Source: Emiliania huxleyi CCMP1516
Lineage: Eukaryota; Haptophyta; Isochrysidales; Noelaerhabdaceae
Length of the DNA stretch: 64,000 nucleotides
Assembly: GCF_000372725.1 (NCBI RefSeq)
Contig: NW_005201231.1
Location: 296,246 to 360,245 of the forward strand
Reading direction: 5' to 3'
The translations under genes were made by a program, and so were the position numbers. A model generated the notes under the pieces. The model made no database searches. It was not told where the DNA came from and saw only the letters and a program-made list of their open reading frames with translations. Shown one piece after another: positions 13,071-22,645 of this stretch (positions are counted from its first letter, which is position 1; each line of letters opens with the position of its first letter).

Positions 13071-14720
13071 TTACAGCTCGACCCCCCGCTCCTCGCACGC
13101 GGCCACCAGCTGCTCACGCTGATCGTCACGCAACCAGTAGCCCACGACGAGCATCTGCACGCGAGCGGGGAGGCGCGATGAGCTTTGGGCGTGGAAGGGG
13201 CGTGTGGCGAGGGGGGCGTCTCGCGCCTTCAAGCTCGGGGCGGCCCCCTCCTTGAGGGCGGCGGCCAGCGCCTTGCATCCCTCGTCGCCAATCTGGAAGT
13301 TCTCGCCGAGACTGAGCTCCTCGAGCCGCGGCACTGCCCCCTCCTTGCCGAGAGCGGCGGCCAGCGCCTTGCAACCTTCGTCGCCAATCTCGTTGCACTC
13401 GAGATTGAGCACCTCGAGCCGCGGCGCTGCCCCGCTCGCGAGGACCTCCGCCAGCTGCGCCGCCTCCGCGTCGCCCCAGCCGAGGTTCCAGTACTTAAGC
13501 ACGGTCGCCTTGCCAAACTGCTCCTGGAAGGCGTCCTCGTACAGCCGCTTCACGAGCGGATAGTCCTCCTTGCCGTTAGTGAAGCTCTTTGTCTCCAGCT
13601 CCGCCGCGAACGCAGACGGCAGCAGCGGAGGGCGCCGGCCGCCGTCCTGGACGCAGTCGTCTCGAAGGCTGCTCCAGTCGTACTCCTCGCCGTCGCGCAT
13701 CTTGCCGAGGTCGAGCGAGAGGCTGCTGCCCTTGGTCAGGCCCGCCCAGCTGCCCTCGGTGTAGCACCATCCGCGGTCAAAGTACTTGGCCACGTTGGTG
13801 CCCTCGGCCTGGTCCTCCGCCTTGTGGCCGTCCGGGAAGGAGGTCAGCCGCAGCACGGTCGTGTTCGGGTGGGAGTAGAGTGTGCCGAGGCAGCCCAGCC
13901 CCTGCTTGAAGAGCGCGTTCTGCTCCTCGGTGCGCAGGACGCCGTTGAGCGGGTCGGGGTGCTGGTGCAGCGAGCCGAAGTCCCAAAAGACGCCGAGCCG
14001 TGTGATGCCGTAGGGATTGTTGAGCAGGGCCTTGAGCGCCCTTGCGACGCGGGAGAGGTTGGCTCCGAGCGGGTCGGGGTGGTCCTTGGTCAGCCACGGG
14101 TATGAGAGCGCGGCGACGGGAAGCGATCCCACATTCTCGTTGGTCGCCTCGACGAGGTCGGTGAAGGAGAGGAAGGCCTCTTTGGGCAGCGCCTGGCGGT
14201 GGTTTAGGACGCCGCCCGCCTCGGCGTGGCGGATGATCCACCGCGTGTCGAGGAGGGCGACGGCGCCGCTCGCGACGACCGGCTCCAGGTCGCCGCCGCC
14301 GAGCTTGCGCCACAATTCCAGCCTCCCCGCGTCCACGCCGAGATCGGTGGCGGATGGGAGGGCTGCCGGCTCTGCTGGAGCAGGAGGGGCTGCGGTTGCC
14401 TGGGCACTAGCGTCCTCCTGCCTCTCGTTGCATGAACCATCCACCTTCGTGCTCGCCAGCTCATCTGCCGTGCCAAGAACTGCGGCGTCAGCAGCTACAT
14501 CTGCCGCCTTTCGTGCGTTCGCCTGCTGCAATGCAGCCGCCCTCGCCAACGCCGCCTTGACCAGCGTGGCACCTTCCGCCAATGCCGGCCCTGCACCAGC
14601 TCCCTTCAGCACGGCCGCCCGCTGCAATGCAGCCGCCCTCGCCAACGCAGCCTGCACCAGAGCGGCTTTCTCAGCCACCGCACGCTCTGCAATAGCCCGC
14701 TTCTCAACGCTGGAGGACAT
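13071..14720 (-). CDS. LRR protein with HET-like domain
   Basis: The open frame is 549 residues. A 72-nt GC-AG intron is likely at 13226-13155 (SLK|MLVVGYW), which would shorten it to about 525 without changing frame. Residues 1-95 are Ala-rich and helical, with an internal duplication (AALARAAALQ twice). Residues about 165-370 hold a domain with SYPWLTKDHPDPLG, VFWDFGSLHQ, RTEEQNALFKQGL and TTVLRLTSFP followed by RGWCYTE; the order of motifs resembles HET/TIR-like domains. The C-terminus has RNase-inhibitor-type leucine-rich repeats (LEVLNLECNEIGDEGCKALA and LEELSLGENFQIGDEGCKAL). An innate-immune or cell-recognition role is speculative. The frameshifted ARM gene at 22646 shares the same central domain. 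Confidence 0.75.
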   Translation of the reverse strand: MSSSVEKRAIAERAVAEKAALVQAALARAAALQRAAVLKGAGAGPALAEGATLVKAALARAAALQQANARKAADVAADAAVLGTADELASTKVDGSCNERQEDASAQATAAPPAPAEPAALPSATDLGVDAGRLELWRKLGGGDLEPVVASGAVALLDTRWIIRHAEAGGVLNHRQALPKEAFLSFTDLVEATNENVGSLPVAALSYPWLTKDHPDPLGANLSRVARALKALLNNPYGITRLGVFWDFGSLHQHPDPLNGVLRTEEQNALFKQGLGCLGTLYSHPNTTVLRLTSFPDGHKAEDQAEGTNVAKYFDRGWCYTEGSWAGLTKGSSLSLDLGKMRDGEEYDWSSLRDDCVQDGGRRPPLLPSAFAAELETKSFTNGKEDYPLVKRLYEDAFQEQFGKATVLKYWNLGWGDAEAAQLAEVLASGAAPRLEVLNLECNEIGDEGCKALAAALGKEGAVPRLEELSLGENFQIGDEGCKALAAALKEGAAPSLKARDAPLATRPFHAQSSSRLPARVQMLVVGYWLRDDQREQLVAACEERGVEL

Positions 14721-14776
14721 GGCGACCGGGAGCGCGATCTGTTACATACCTGGGGGTTTTCTTTCGTGCTTACAAG

Positions 14777-16119
14777 TGTCTATCTGAAGGAGTTACTTCC
14801 TGAAGTAACTACTTACTTCGAGAAGTAACTATCCCCGCCCCGCGCCTGCAATGGCCCCTAGCCCCCGCCCACAGCTCCCTAGACACAGGGCAGACCTGGA
14901 CTGGAGCGGACCCGCTCCCTAATACTCCTCTGAGGAGTGGTGGTCACCGTCGGAGTCGGTGTAGGAGCTCCACCGCGCCCGCCGGGGCTTGTTCTTAGGA
15001 CTTGTGTACGCCGGGCGTATCGTGCACTTGGTCGCGGAGGCGAAGGGACCTCCTGCGCTCCCCAGGCGGCCTCACCGGAGCCTGCGGCATGCTTGGGCCT
15101 GGCAGGGGACGGTGAGGGGTGCGCTCAGTACAGTCGGGGGCGCCTGCACCGCGTGAAGGCGTGAAAAAAGAAACGGAGCAATGCCGGAGATAATCATGCT
15201 CAAGCTGTTGTCGGCGGGCGATGGCGCGATGGACTTGAAACGGACGGCACGTCCCGGCTCGCGGCGCGCGGTGCATGATGTGAGCGCGTGCGGCAGAGGC
15301 GCGCCTTGAGGCGCGGCAGCGCCTTGCGGGGCTTCATGCTTCGCCTTCGATCGTGTCGTCACCATGTCGTTGACTCGCTGACCCGTGACAGCTTTGACTG
15401 CGACCGTGACCGGGTCGGGTCGAGCGTCAGATGCCCCCAAAGCGTGCAAAGGGAAAGAAGCCCGCTGCCGCCGCGGCGGCGCCGGGCCCAGCGGCGGCAC
15501 TACTCGCAGCAGCAGCTTCCACAAGGCTGCAGTGGGCGCCGGCCCCAGGTGCAGCTGGCCCAAGCACGTTGCCGCCGCCGGTCGTGCAAGCGGAGTATGG
15601 AACCGCCGATGATGACCTCGTGCGGGTCGGCCAGCTCGGTGTCGAGCTCCTTCCGCCGCATCGGCGCGGCGGCAGAGCCGCCCCAGCCGCTGCGCCTTCG
15701 CCTGCGGAGGCTCCTGCGGCGGCTGCACCTGCTGCTGCGGGTGAGTGAGCCCGACGACGACGAGCAGCCTGACGGCGCGCGCATTCCAGACCTCGATGAT
15801 GTCTTGGGCTGGGGGGGTGGCAAGGGTGTAGGAGGGCTCTCAGGAGACCGTTTGCCGGCAGCAGGGGGCGCGCGCTCGGCCGACATGTGCGCCAGAATGC
15901 CGCAGAAGTAACTATGAAGTAACTGTGTTTGGGCTGTCTCCCGGGCGTGTTTGAACCCTAATTGTCGGCCCCAGTGACCGGTCTAGAGGTCTGTGTGTGG
16001 CCTGGGGGGGCCAAACAATAAGGCGAGGGGTTCCTAGTAAGCGGTTGGGGGGTGCGAGCCCGTGCTATAGTGCAGTGAATACTTACTTCCTGAAGTAACT
16101 TCATCCTTCAGATATAGAC
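14777..16119. mobile_element. TIR element of about 1.34 kb
   Basis: Left end 14777-14810 (GTCTATCTGAAGGAGTTACT...) and right end 16081-16119 are imperfect inverted repeats with small indels; both contain the palindromic module AGTTACTTC-TGAAGTAACT, and extra GAAGTAACT copies occur at 14821 and 15905. The element sits in the shared upstream region of the LRR gene (minus) and the DUF3293 gene (plus). The only plausible internal ORF is at 15431-15748; no transposase motifs are visible. Confidence 0.55.
15431..15748 (+). CDS. Small Ala/Pro-rich ORF inside the TIR element
   Basis: A 105-residue frame beginning MPPKRAKGKKPAAAAAAPG, a basic then Ala-rich N-terminus, with a more normal centre (VVQAEYGTADDDLVRVGQLG) and an Ala/Pro tail. 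It may be a histone-like or element-encoded protein, or a chance frame. No known domain is recognised. Confidence 0.25.
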   Translation: MPPKRAKGKKPAAAAAAPGPAAALLAAAASTRLQWAPAPGAAGPSTLPPPVVQAEYGTADDDLVRVGQLGVELLPPHRRGGRAAPAAAPSPAEAPAAAAPAAAGE

Positions 16120-16205
16120 AAGGTACCAACGCGGCCAAAGGATATCCACCTCTGACGAATATACAGTCCGACACGACTGGGACACCGGCAGACCCTTCGG
16201 TCCCG

Positions 16206-16881
16206 ATGCTCCGCCGTCCGGTCGTGCGCGCCGCCCTCGCGGTTCTTGGCGGCTCCTCCACGGCGGCCGTCCGCAGCAGCCTTCACGCCGCCGCTCCCTC
16301 CGACGAGTCGCTCAGCGCTCTGTGGGGAGCGGCGATCGACGGGATGATAGCCGTGCCGGGTGCCGAGCGAATCGCCGCTCCAAACGGGGTGCTCTACCTC
16401 GCGCCTCTGCCGCCCGGCGCGGCGCCGCCCGAAGGTGTCGAGTGCAAAGGTTCTGGCCAAGAGCGCAGTTTTCGCGCTCACCGCGCACAATCCGATGGGC
16501 GAGGCGGCGCCCGCGGCTGTAAACCGCGAGGCGAACCGCAAGCTGCAGGCCGACATTGCCAGCCTGCGGCCAGTCCCGCGCGCGTGGTGGCACAGCTTTG
16601 GCTTCAGCGCCGAGGAGGGCTGGCGAGAGGACGGCTTCTGCGTCGCCTTTGCCACTGACGAGCGAAGGTTCGCGCGCGCGCAGGTGCTGAAGCTGGCACG
16701 GGCGTACCGGCAAGCGGCCATCTACCAGTTCAGCTACAAGGACGGCGTGCTGCTGCGCGAGGTTGTGTGGTGCGATCCGACCAAGCAGGAGCAGGCTGCC
16801 GAGGCGCCCGAGCGGATGGCGCCGCTGCGGATGCCGCCAGAGAGCGAGCTGGCGGACGTTGGCGGTGCCCGGGATTTATAG
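16206..16881 (+). CDS. DUF3293 family protein (one frame change)
   Basis: The N-terminal frame starts MLRRPVVRAALAVLGGSST, a basic amphipathic sequence that looks like a mitochondrial presequence. The conserved part (VFALTAHNPMGE, then WWHSFGFSAEEGWREDGFCV and AYRQAAIYQFSYKDG) matches the DUF3293 pattern. Between about 16435 and 16460 the coding frame shifts by one base with no plausible intron, so either the assembly carries an indel or the gene is damaged. The downstream part is open to the TAG at 16881. Function is unknown. The shared leader motif at 16125-16150 lies 56 bp upstream of the ATG. Confidence 0.65.
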
Positions 16882-17559
16882 ATCTGCAGCTGGTGAAAGT
16901 TTAGGTGTGTGAGCTGGCCGTTCGTTGTTCTCGCGCTTTAAACTTTCCGCCGCCAACCCGGCTCCACAAATCTCACACGCCACACTTACCTACGTCCTTA
17001 CCCGTTACCGACTACCGTCCTGGATGCGCCTGTCCCTGAGCGGAACCCCCCTCGCTCGCCACTCGTCTCGGAGCACGGACGACGGAGGTCGGCTCGCGCT
17101 CGCCGTCAGTCAGATGTCTGCCCATCCAAAGTAAGCCATGGAGCGACCGAAGTCGCGCGAGGATTCGCCATACATCCGCCGCGTCCGCGCTGCCGCTCTC
17201 TGCAGAGCCGCGACCTTCTTCGAGTAGGCCTTGTCCTGAGCGCGGCTCTGGGGGGGTAAGGGGGCCCCCGGAGGCACCGTGCGCCGCGCAGCAGTGCGGA
17301 AACGGGGCTCCGGCTCTATTAGTCTCTATTAGCACCGACTTCCCGATTGAGAAGACGGGCACTGGACCACGCCTGCGTGGATCGCGTCACACCAATCCTC
17401 GCTACCCAACGCGGCCAAAGGATATCAACCTCGAGAACCTCGAGAGCACTTGGAGATAGACTAGAATTCTTTGTTGGCGGCTCCGGTGCGTTGTCGAGCC
17501 TGTCTCGACTAGCGAGTTCTTTTGTTGATATAAGAATTCTTTTGTTAATCTTTGCACAA
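16882..17559. other. Intergenic region with leader motif
   Basis: No gene is supported. A copy of the leader sequence CTACCCAACGCGGCCAAAGG followed by GATATCAACCTCGAGAACCT lies at 17403-17444. An AT-rich tract with two TTCTTTTGTT-like runs precedes the cysteine synthase ATG. Confidence 0.55.
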
Positions 17560-19374
17560 ATGCTAAGTGATTTTGGCGCGGCCACCGCCACGGCCGCCGG
17601 TCTCGCGTGCGTCGCCCTCCTGTTGTTGCGGAGTCAGCGCCGCCGGCCTCGGCGCGACGACAGCGTCGCCTCCAACGCGCTCGATCTGATCGGCAACACG
17701 CCGCTGCTGGAGTTGCCGTCCCTCTCGGCGGCGACCGGCTGCCGCGTGCTGGCCAAAGCTGAGGTGCGCCTCCGCTCTCGCCCCACGTCACAGCGGCCTC
17801 CCGTGCCGCCGCACCACGCCGACACCGCGCGCCCGTGGCCGCGCGCAGTTCCTCAATCCGGGCGGCAGCGCCAAGGACCGGGTGGCGGCCGCGATTGTCG
17901 CTGAGGCCGAGGCGGCTGGCACACTGCGCGAGGGCGGGACGGTCGTCGAGGCGACGGCCGGGAGCACCGGCATCTCCCTCGCCCTGGTGTGCGCCGCCAA
18001 GGGCTACCGCTGCCACCTCGTCGCCGCAGACGACGTGTCGCCTCAGAAGCGCGAGCTCATCACCGCGCTCGGCGCGACGCTCGAGCTGGTCCGGCCTGCC
18101 GCGATCGCGGACGCGGCGCACCCGGTCAACGTGGCGAGGGCGCGCGCCGCCGCCCTCGGCGACGGCTCCATCTTTGCCGACCAGTTTGAGAACCTGGCAA
18201 ACACGCGCGCGCACGAGGCGGGGACGGCGGCTGAGATCTGGGCGCAGAGGAGCCGCGAGTGCCACACACGGCTAGATTGGCCGGTTGGACGTGGCTGGCG
18301 TGATTTGGGCGGGATGCGAGGAGGTGGATTCGGTTGGACGATATTCGCGGGCCCCTCCCCGCTGCAGGCGCAGACGCGCGGTACCGTCGATGCCTTTGTG
18401 ATGGGCGCTGGCACCGGAGGCACGCTCGCCGGTGTCTCGCGCACGCTCAAGCGGCGGAAAGCCGACCCCAGAAGCAGAAGGCGTAGTCTGGTCTCCCAAC
18501 TAGCGCCGGAGAGGACACGTATGCGGCCGTACTCGGCCGTATTCAGCCGTGCGCACTGTCTTCGCACCCCCTCGTACTCACGCGGCGCTCTGATACACGG
18601 CACTCTACCGCCCTCCCGCCCTGAGGATGGCGGGCTCAGCACGCAGGAAGCCGTCGGTGCGCGTCTTCCTCGCCGACCCGCCGGGCTCGGCCCTCTTCCA
18701 CCGCGTGGAGCACGGCGTGCTGTATGCGCCGCAGCAGCAGGAGCGGACGGCGCGCCGGAACCGGTGCGGCAGAACAGCGTCGTGGAGCCGGGGGTGAGAC
18801 GCTGCTCCGAGCGGCCGCGAGTTCTTTGTTCTTGTCAGGTGCGAGACACCGGCGTGGAGGGCGTCGGCCGAGGGCGTCGGCCGGCGCACGTAGCTCTGGG
18901 TCATCCTCCACTCACCATCAGGTACGACACCATCGTGGAGGGCGGGCGCTGCGACTTCTTTACGAGTTCTTTTTTCTTGTGAGGTACGACACCATCATGG
19001 AGGGCGTCGGGTGCGACCGCCTCACCGCCAACTTCGCGGCCGCTCGAATCGACGCCGCGTTTCGTGTGAGCGACGAGGCCGCGCGCGATGGCGCGGCCCC
19101 CCTCCCATGTTCATGTGAGCGACGTCCGTTCACCACGAGGGCGGTGTGCGCCTAGGAGTCGTGTGCGATGGCGCGGCGGCTGCTGCGGGACGAGGGGCTC
19201 TTCGTCGGCGGCTCCGCCGCGATGAACTGCGTCGGAGTGCTGCGTGCTGCGGAGGTGTTGCCGCCGGGCAGCACGATCGTCACTGTGCTGTGCGACGGTG
19301 GGCAGCGGTACCTGCACTCGGTGTGGAGGGAGGAGCGGAGGCGGGAGGGCGAGAGCTGCGCACAGTGTGGTTAG
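17560..19374 (+). CDS. Cysteine synthase-like PLP enzyme with N-terminal anchor
   Basis: Six exons: 17560-17763, 17849-18241, 18368-18460, 18651-18763, 18984-19080, 19156-19374; 1119 nt, 372 residues. It begins with a hydrophobic anchor (about residues 7-23) followed by basic residues. The PLP-binding lysine is in FLNPGGSAKDRVA, the substrate loop is ATAGSTGIS, and GAGTGGTLAGVSRTLK and ILCDGGQRY-type motifs follow, as in the fold-type II cysteine synthase branch that includes yeast Mcy1. It should convert O-acetylserine and sulfide to cysteine, probably at a mitochondrial or other membrane. Donors: GT, GC, GC, GT, GC. Intron 4 carries three successive echoes of the exon 5 start. The leader motif is about 110-150 bp upstream. 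Confidence 0.85.
18764..18983 (+). repeat. Three graded echo units in cysteine synthase intron 4
   Basis: Units 18764-18838, 18839-18921 and 18922-18983 each begin with a progressively better copy of the exon 5 start (GTACGACACCATCATGGAGG) and end in AG; two share the tail GAGTTCTTT-TTCTTGT-AG. The copy nearest exon 5 is the most similar, as expected for stepwise tandem duplication. Confidence 0.75.
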
Positions 19375-19698
19375 AGCCGAGTATGTAGCTGCGGGCTCTC
19401 AAGCAAGATCCCGATTGTACGTACAGAGAGTGAGCCGGCATGCGGCAACTTGAGAAGTTCACACAGCTTGGTTCACCGACCGGAACACTTGCGGCCGCCA
19501 CGTGGTGCATTTCCGATTTCGCGTGGACCACATGGGAAGGGAAACAGCGGGAGTGGACCGACAGACACAGACTGAGAGCCTTACTTGCAACTACTCGTAT
19601 TCGTACGGTGCAACGACCTCAACGTGAATTGAGACACTGCGTCACTGACGTACATTCGACATATCGCGCATGCTGAGTCACACGCAACCTCACATGTT
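19375..19698. other. Intergenic, no feature seen
   Basis: A lower-GC stretch with no open frame of interest between convergent genes. It probably holds 3' untranslated sequence of both neighbours. Confidence 0.5.
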
Positions 19699-20061
19699 TT
19701 AAGGCGTGTACGACCGATTCCCCTTCGCCTTCATGGCGTTCACTTTTGCTGGGCGGGGAGGCGGAATGCTACGCGGTTTGGTGCGCACTGGGTTCTGCTT
19801 CTGGCGAGACGATGCCGGTGGCGGTGAGCGATATATGTGTATATGCGGCGGCGGCGGCGGCGGCGGCGGCGACTGTGGTGGCGGCGGCGGCGGAATGCGT
19901 GAAACGACGAAGAGCAGAGCGAACAGAACAAAGATGCTGGCCCACAGCCGACGAACATCATTTCGCCGCTGACGCTGCCATTTAGCGATGCGATCGTCGC
20001 GTATAGCCGCCTCATCGAATCTCACGCTTCTCTGACCCTTCGTCGGCGGGTCGTTCGACAT
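19699..20061 (-). CDS. Small single-pass membrane protein with Pro-rich tail
   Basis: Start ATG at 20061 gives 120 residues: a charged N-terminal segment (MSNDPPTKGQRSVRFDEAAI), then a clear transmembrane helix (WASIFVLFALLFVVS), then PPPPP/QSPPPPP and a basic Ser/Pro/Arg tail. The charge distribution suggests a type II orientation. The frame continues upstream through low-complexity Gly/Arg codons, which I exclude. No homologous family is recognised. The poly-Pro coding block (minus strand) is a GGC repeat at 19845-19890. Confidence 0.5.
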   Translation of the reverse strand: MSNDPPTKGQRSVRFDEAAIRDDRIAKWQRQRRNDVRRLWASIFVLFALLFVVSRIPPPPPPQSPPPPPPPPHIHIYRSPPPASSRQKQNPVRTKPRSIPPPRPAKVNAMKAKGNRSYTP

Positions 20062-20519
20062 ATCGCCGTGTTTTGGTGCCGTGAGCGGTGCTTGCGACAA
20101 GGAGCAGAGAAGCGAGCGCTGGAACAAGCAGCGATCCGAGTGTGGCGTGCAGGAAAAAAAGAAAAGCGCCAAGTCCCTCCTGTGTGTGTGTGTGTGTGTA
20201 CGCGCCCCTCCTCTCTTGCCTCCTCCTCCCTCGCCGCCTCCTCCCTCGCCGCCCCTCCGCCCTCGCCGCCTCCGCCCTCGCCCTCGCCGCCTCCGCCCTC
20301 GCCCTCGCCGCCTCCGCCCTCGCCCTCGCCGCCTCCGCCCTCGCCCTCGCCGGAGCCGCCTAAGGACAGCATGTTCTTGGGCACGGTCTGGTGTGGCACG
20401 GTCTGGTGTGCAGGCATCTGTGGATGACTGGGCCGCTCTGTGTCGTCGTGGTTTCGTATCAAGAATACTCACTCACTTCTCGCTGTATCGTGGCGTCTTG
20501 CTACTTGCACCAGAACAAG

Positions 20520-21215
20520 AAGCACTTGGAGCACTTGGAGTGCAGTCATTAGCCTCACATCCAGGGCCGGGGAGCTAAGAAGCGCACCCAGCGGGCCGCC
20601 CGGATGATCGGGATCGGGTTGCGGGCAAGAGAGCCCTAGCCCCGGGGAAGACGTCAGGTTGAGCTGGACTCGCCAGGCTGAGGCCCCTCCCCGAAAGGCA
20701 AGTTTTAGCCACATAAAACCGAGACCCCTCCCCCCCGCCCCGATCCCCCCACCCCCTTGCTCCCCTCCCCCCCTCGGGAGGGCCGAACTGAGGCGCCCGT
20801 GGGGACCCCACAATTCCCTTCCCCCCTCGGAGGGGGCCGGACGGAGGCGTACCCCGTGGGCCCCGCTCTTTCCCTCGCATAGCGGCCACTCTTCGGATCG
20901 CTGGTCGAGCGACCCGGGGGATGCCCCGCGCGCCTGACCCAGGCGCGAAAACGAATCTGCGAGGCGAGGCCGCTCACGCGGCCCGATGGGGAGGAACGGG
21001 GCGAGCCCCCTCCAACCCACCCGCGCTAGGTCTCGGGGGACGAAGGGGTCACACCCGACGACCTCGGGAACTAGCCGGGGCAGTCGGAGAAGTGGCAACT
21101 CCGTGCACTGACGGTCGGCCGCCAGAAAACACGCCTCCGTGGCTCGGGTTACACCAATCCTCGCTACCCAACGCGGCCAAAGGATATCCAGCTCGAGAAC
21201 CTCGAGAACCCGCAA
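20520..21215 (+). mobile_element. Dispersed repeat, copy A
   Basis: From GAGGCCCCTCCCCGAAAGGC (about 20678) to CTCGAGAACCTCGAGAAC (21209) this matches copy B at about 22045-22612 over roughly 530 bp with small indels. Upstream it is joined to a 130-bp repeat (20521-20645) also present at 55451 and 63505. It carries no coding signature. It ends in the leader motif that precedes several genes. Confidence 0.7.
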
Positions 21216-22012
21216 AATTGGCCGCGAATCCCGCCTTCTAACTGCCATGTCACGGCCGGTCGGCTGCTGCTCTCGCCTCGCCGGCGGCGCGGTCTGGTGC
21301 CGCGGCGCCCAGCTCTCCTGTGGGCTCGCGGCGGCTCGCCGCCGCGGTGCCGAACAATGTGATCAGTCCGGATTCGTCCCGGCGTGCCGCCGGTGCTGCT
21401 TCCTCGCCGATTTTTGGCTCGACCAGTTTGTCGACAAACCTGTGCCAGAGCTCCTGCTGGTCGACTGAGCGGCGGAGCCGGCCCTTCGCGGCCGAGAGGC
21501 GATGCGCCGACACCGGGGCTACGGCTCGGGACCGTTTCCAGGCTCTCTCGAGCAACCTCAAATTCTGATGATTTCATGCTCGCCACTTTGCTGCACACTT
21601 TGACCTCGACCCGCGGCCCGCTGCGCGGCTCTTCGAGCGCGAGAGGTGACGTCTGCGAGGCGGCGGCGAGCGCAGGCGGCGCAGGCGGCGGCGGCGCGGC
21701 GGCGCGGCGGCGGATCGCGGCGCAGACAACGGCAGCAATCTGCGGCAGGCTGCTGCCTGCTGCTGTAGCAGCTGCTGCTGCTGCTGCTGATCCGCTGATT
21801 GTGGATACGACTTCTCCGATCACNNNNNNNNNNNNNNNNNNNNNNNNNNNNNNNNNNNNNNNNNNNNNNNNNNNNNNNNNNNNNNNNNNNNNNNNNNNNN
21901 NNNNNNNNNNNNNNNNNNNNNNNACCACCCATTCCCATCACCATCTCACATACCTTCATATAGGCGCTCGAGACCTCCTCTCGCTGCCTACTCGCTGCCT
22001 CGAGGGAGGAGG
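21216..22012. other. Sequence between repeat copies A and B, with gap
   Basis: An ATG at 21247, just after the leader motif, opens a 73-codon frame (MSRPVGCCSRLAGGAVW) that could be a first exon. A CTG-rich stretch is at 21750-21790. The rest is interrupted by the gap, and I cannot support a gene model. Confidence 0.35.
21824..21923. other. Assembly gap (100 N)
   Basis: One hundred N between repeat copies A and B. Confidence 0.99.
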
Positions 22013-22612
22013 GGAAGACGTCAGGCAGCTCTCACTGTGATGACTCGCGCTTGAACGGAGGCCCCTCCCCGAAAGGCAAGTCTTAGCCACATGAAACCCG
22101 AGACCCCTCCCCACCGCCCCGATCCCCCCACCCCCTTGCTCCCCTCCCCCCCTCGGGAGGGCCGAACTGAGGCGCCCGAGGGGACCCCGCAATTCCCTTC
22201 CCCCCTCGGAGGGCCGGACTGAGGCGTCGAGGGCCCCGCTCTGTCCCTCGCATAGCGGCCACTCTTCGGATCGCTGGTCGAGCGACCCGGGGGATGCCCC
22301 GCGCGCCTGACCCAGGCGCGAAAACGAATCTGCGAGGCGTGGCCGCTCACGCGGCCCGATGGGGAGGAGGGGAAGACGTAGGGCGTGCTTGCGCGCCTTT
22401 CCGAGGCCCCTCCAACCCACCCGCGCTAGGTCTCGGGTTTGACGCATGGGGTCACACCCGCGAAACTCGTGAACTAGCCGGGGCAGTCGGAGAAGGGGCA
22501 ACTCCGTGCACTGACGGTCGGCCGTCAGAAAACACGCCTCCGTGGCTCGGGTTACACCAATCCTCGCTACCCAACGCGGCCAAAGGATATCCACCTCGAG
22601 AACCTCGAGAAC
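22013..22612 (+). mobile_element. Dispersed repeat, copy B
   Basis: Second copy of the repeat at 20678-21209, same orientation, ending with the leader motif 34 bp before the start codon of the HET-like/ARM gene. Copies A and B also share GGGGAAGACGTCAGG near their left ends. Confidence 0.7.
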
Positions 22613-22645
22613 GCACGAGGTGTGCGGCAAAGGAGGCGGGATACG

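Noticed and set aside
20521-20645. 130-bp repeat family as 5S rRNA or a snRNA
   Set aside because: I compared it by eye with 5S, U5 and SRP RNA patterns and found no matching conserved boxes; kept only as a dispersed repeat.
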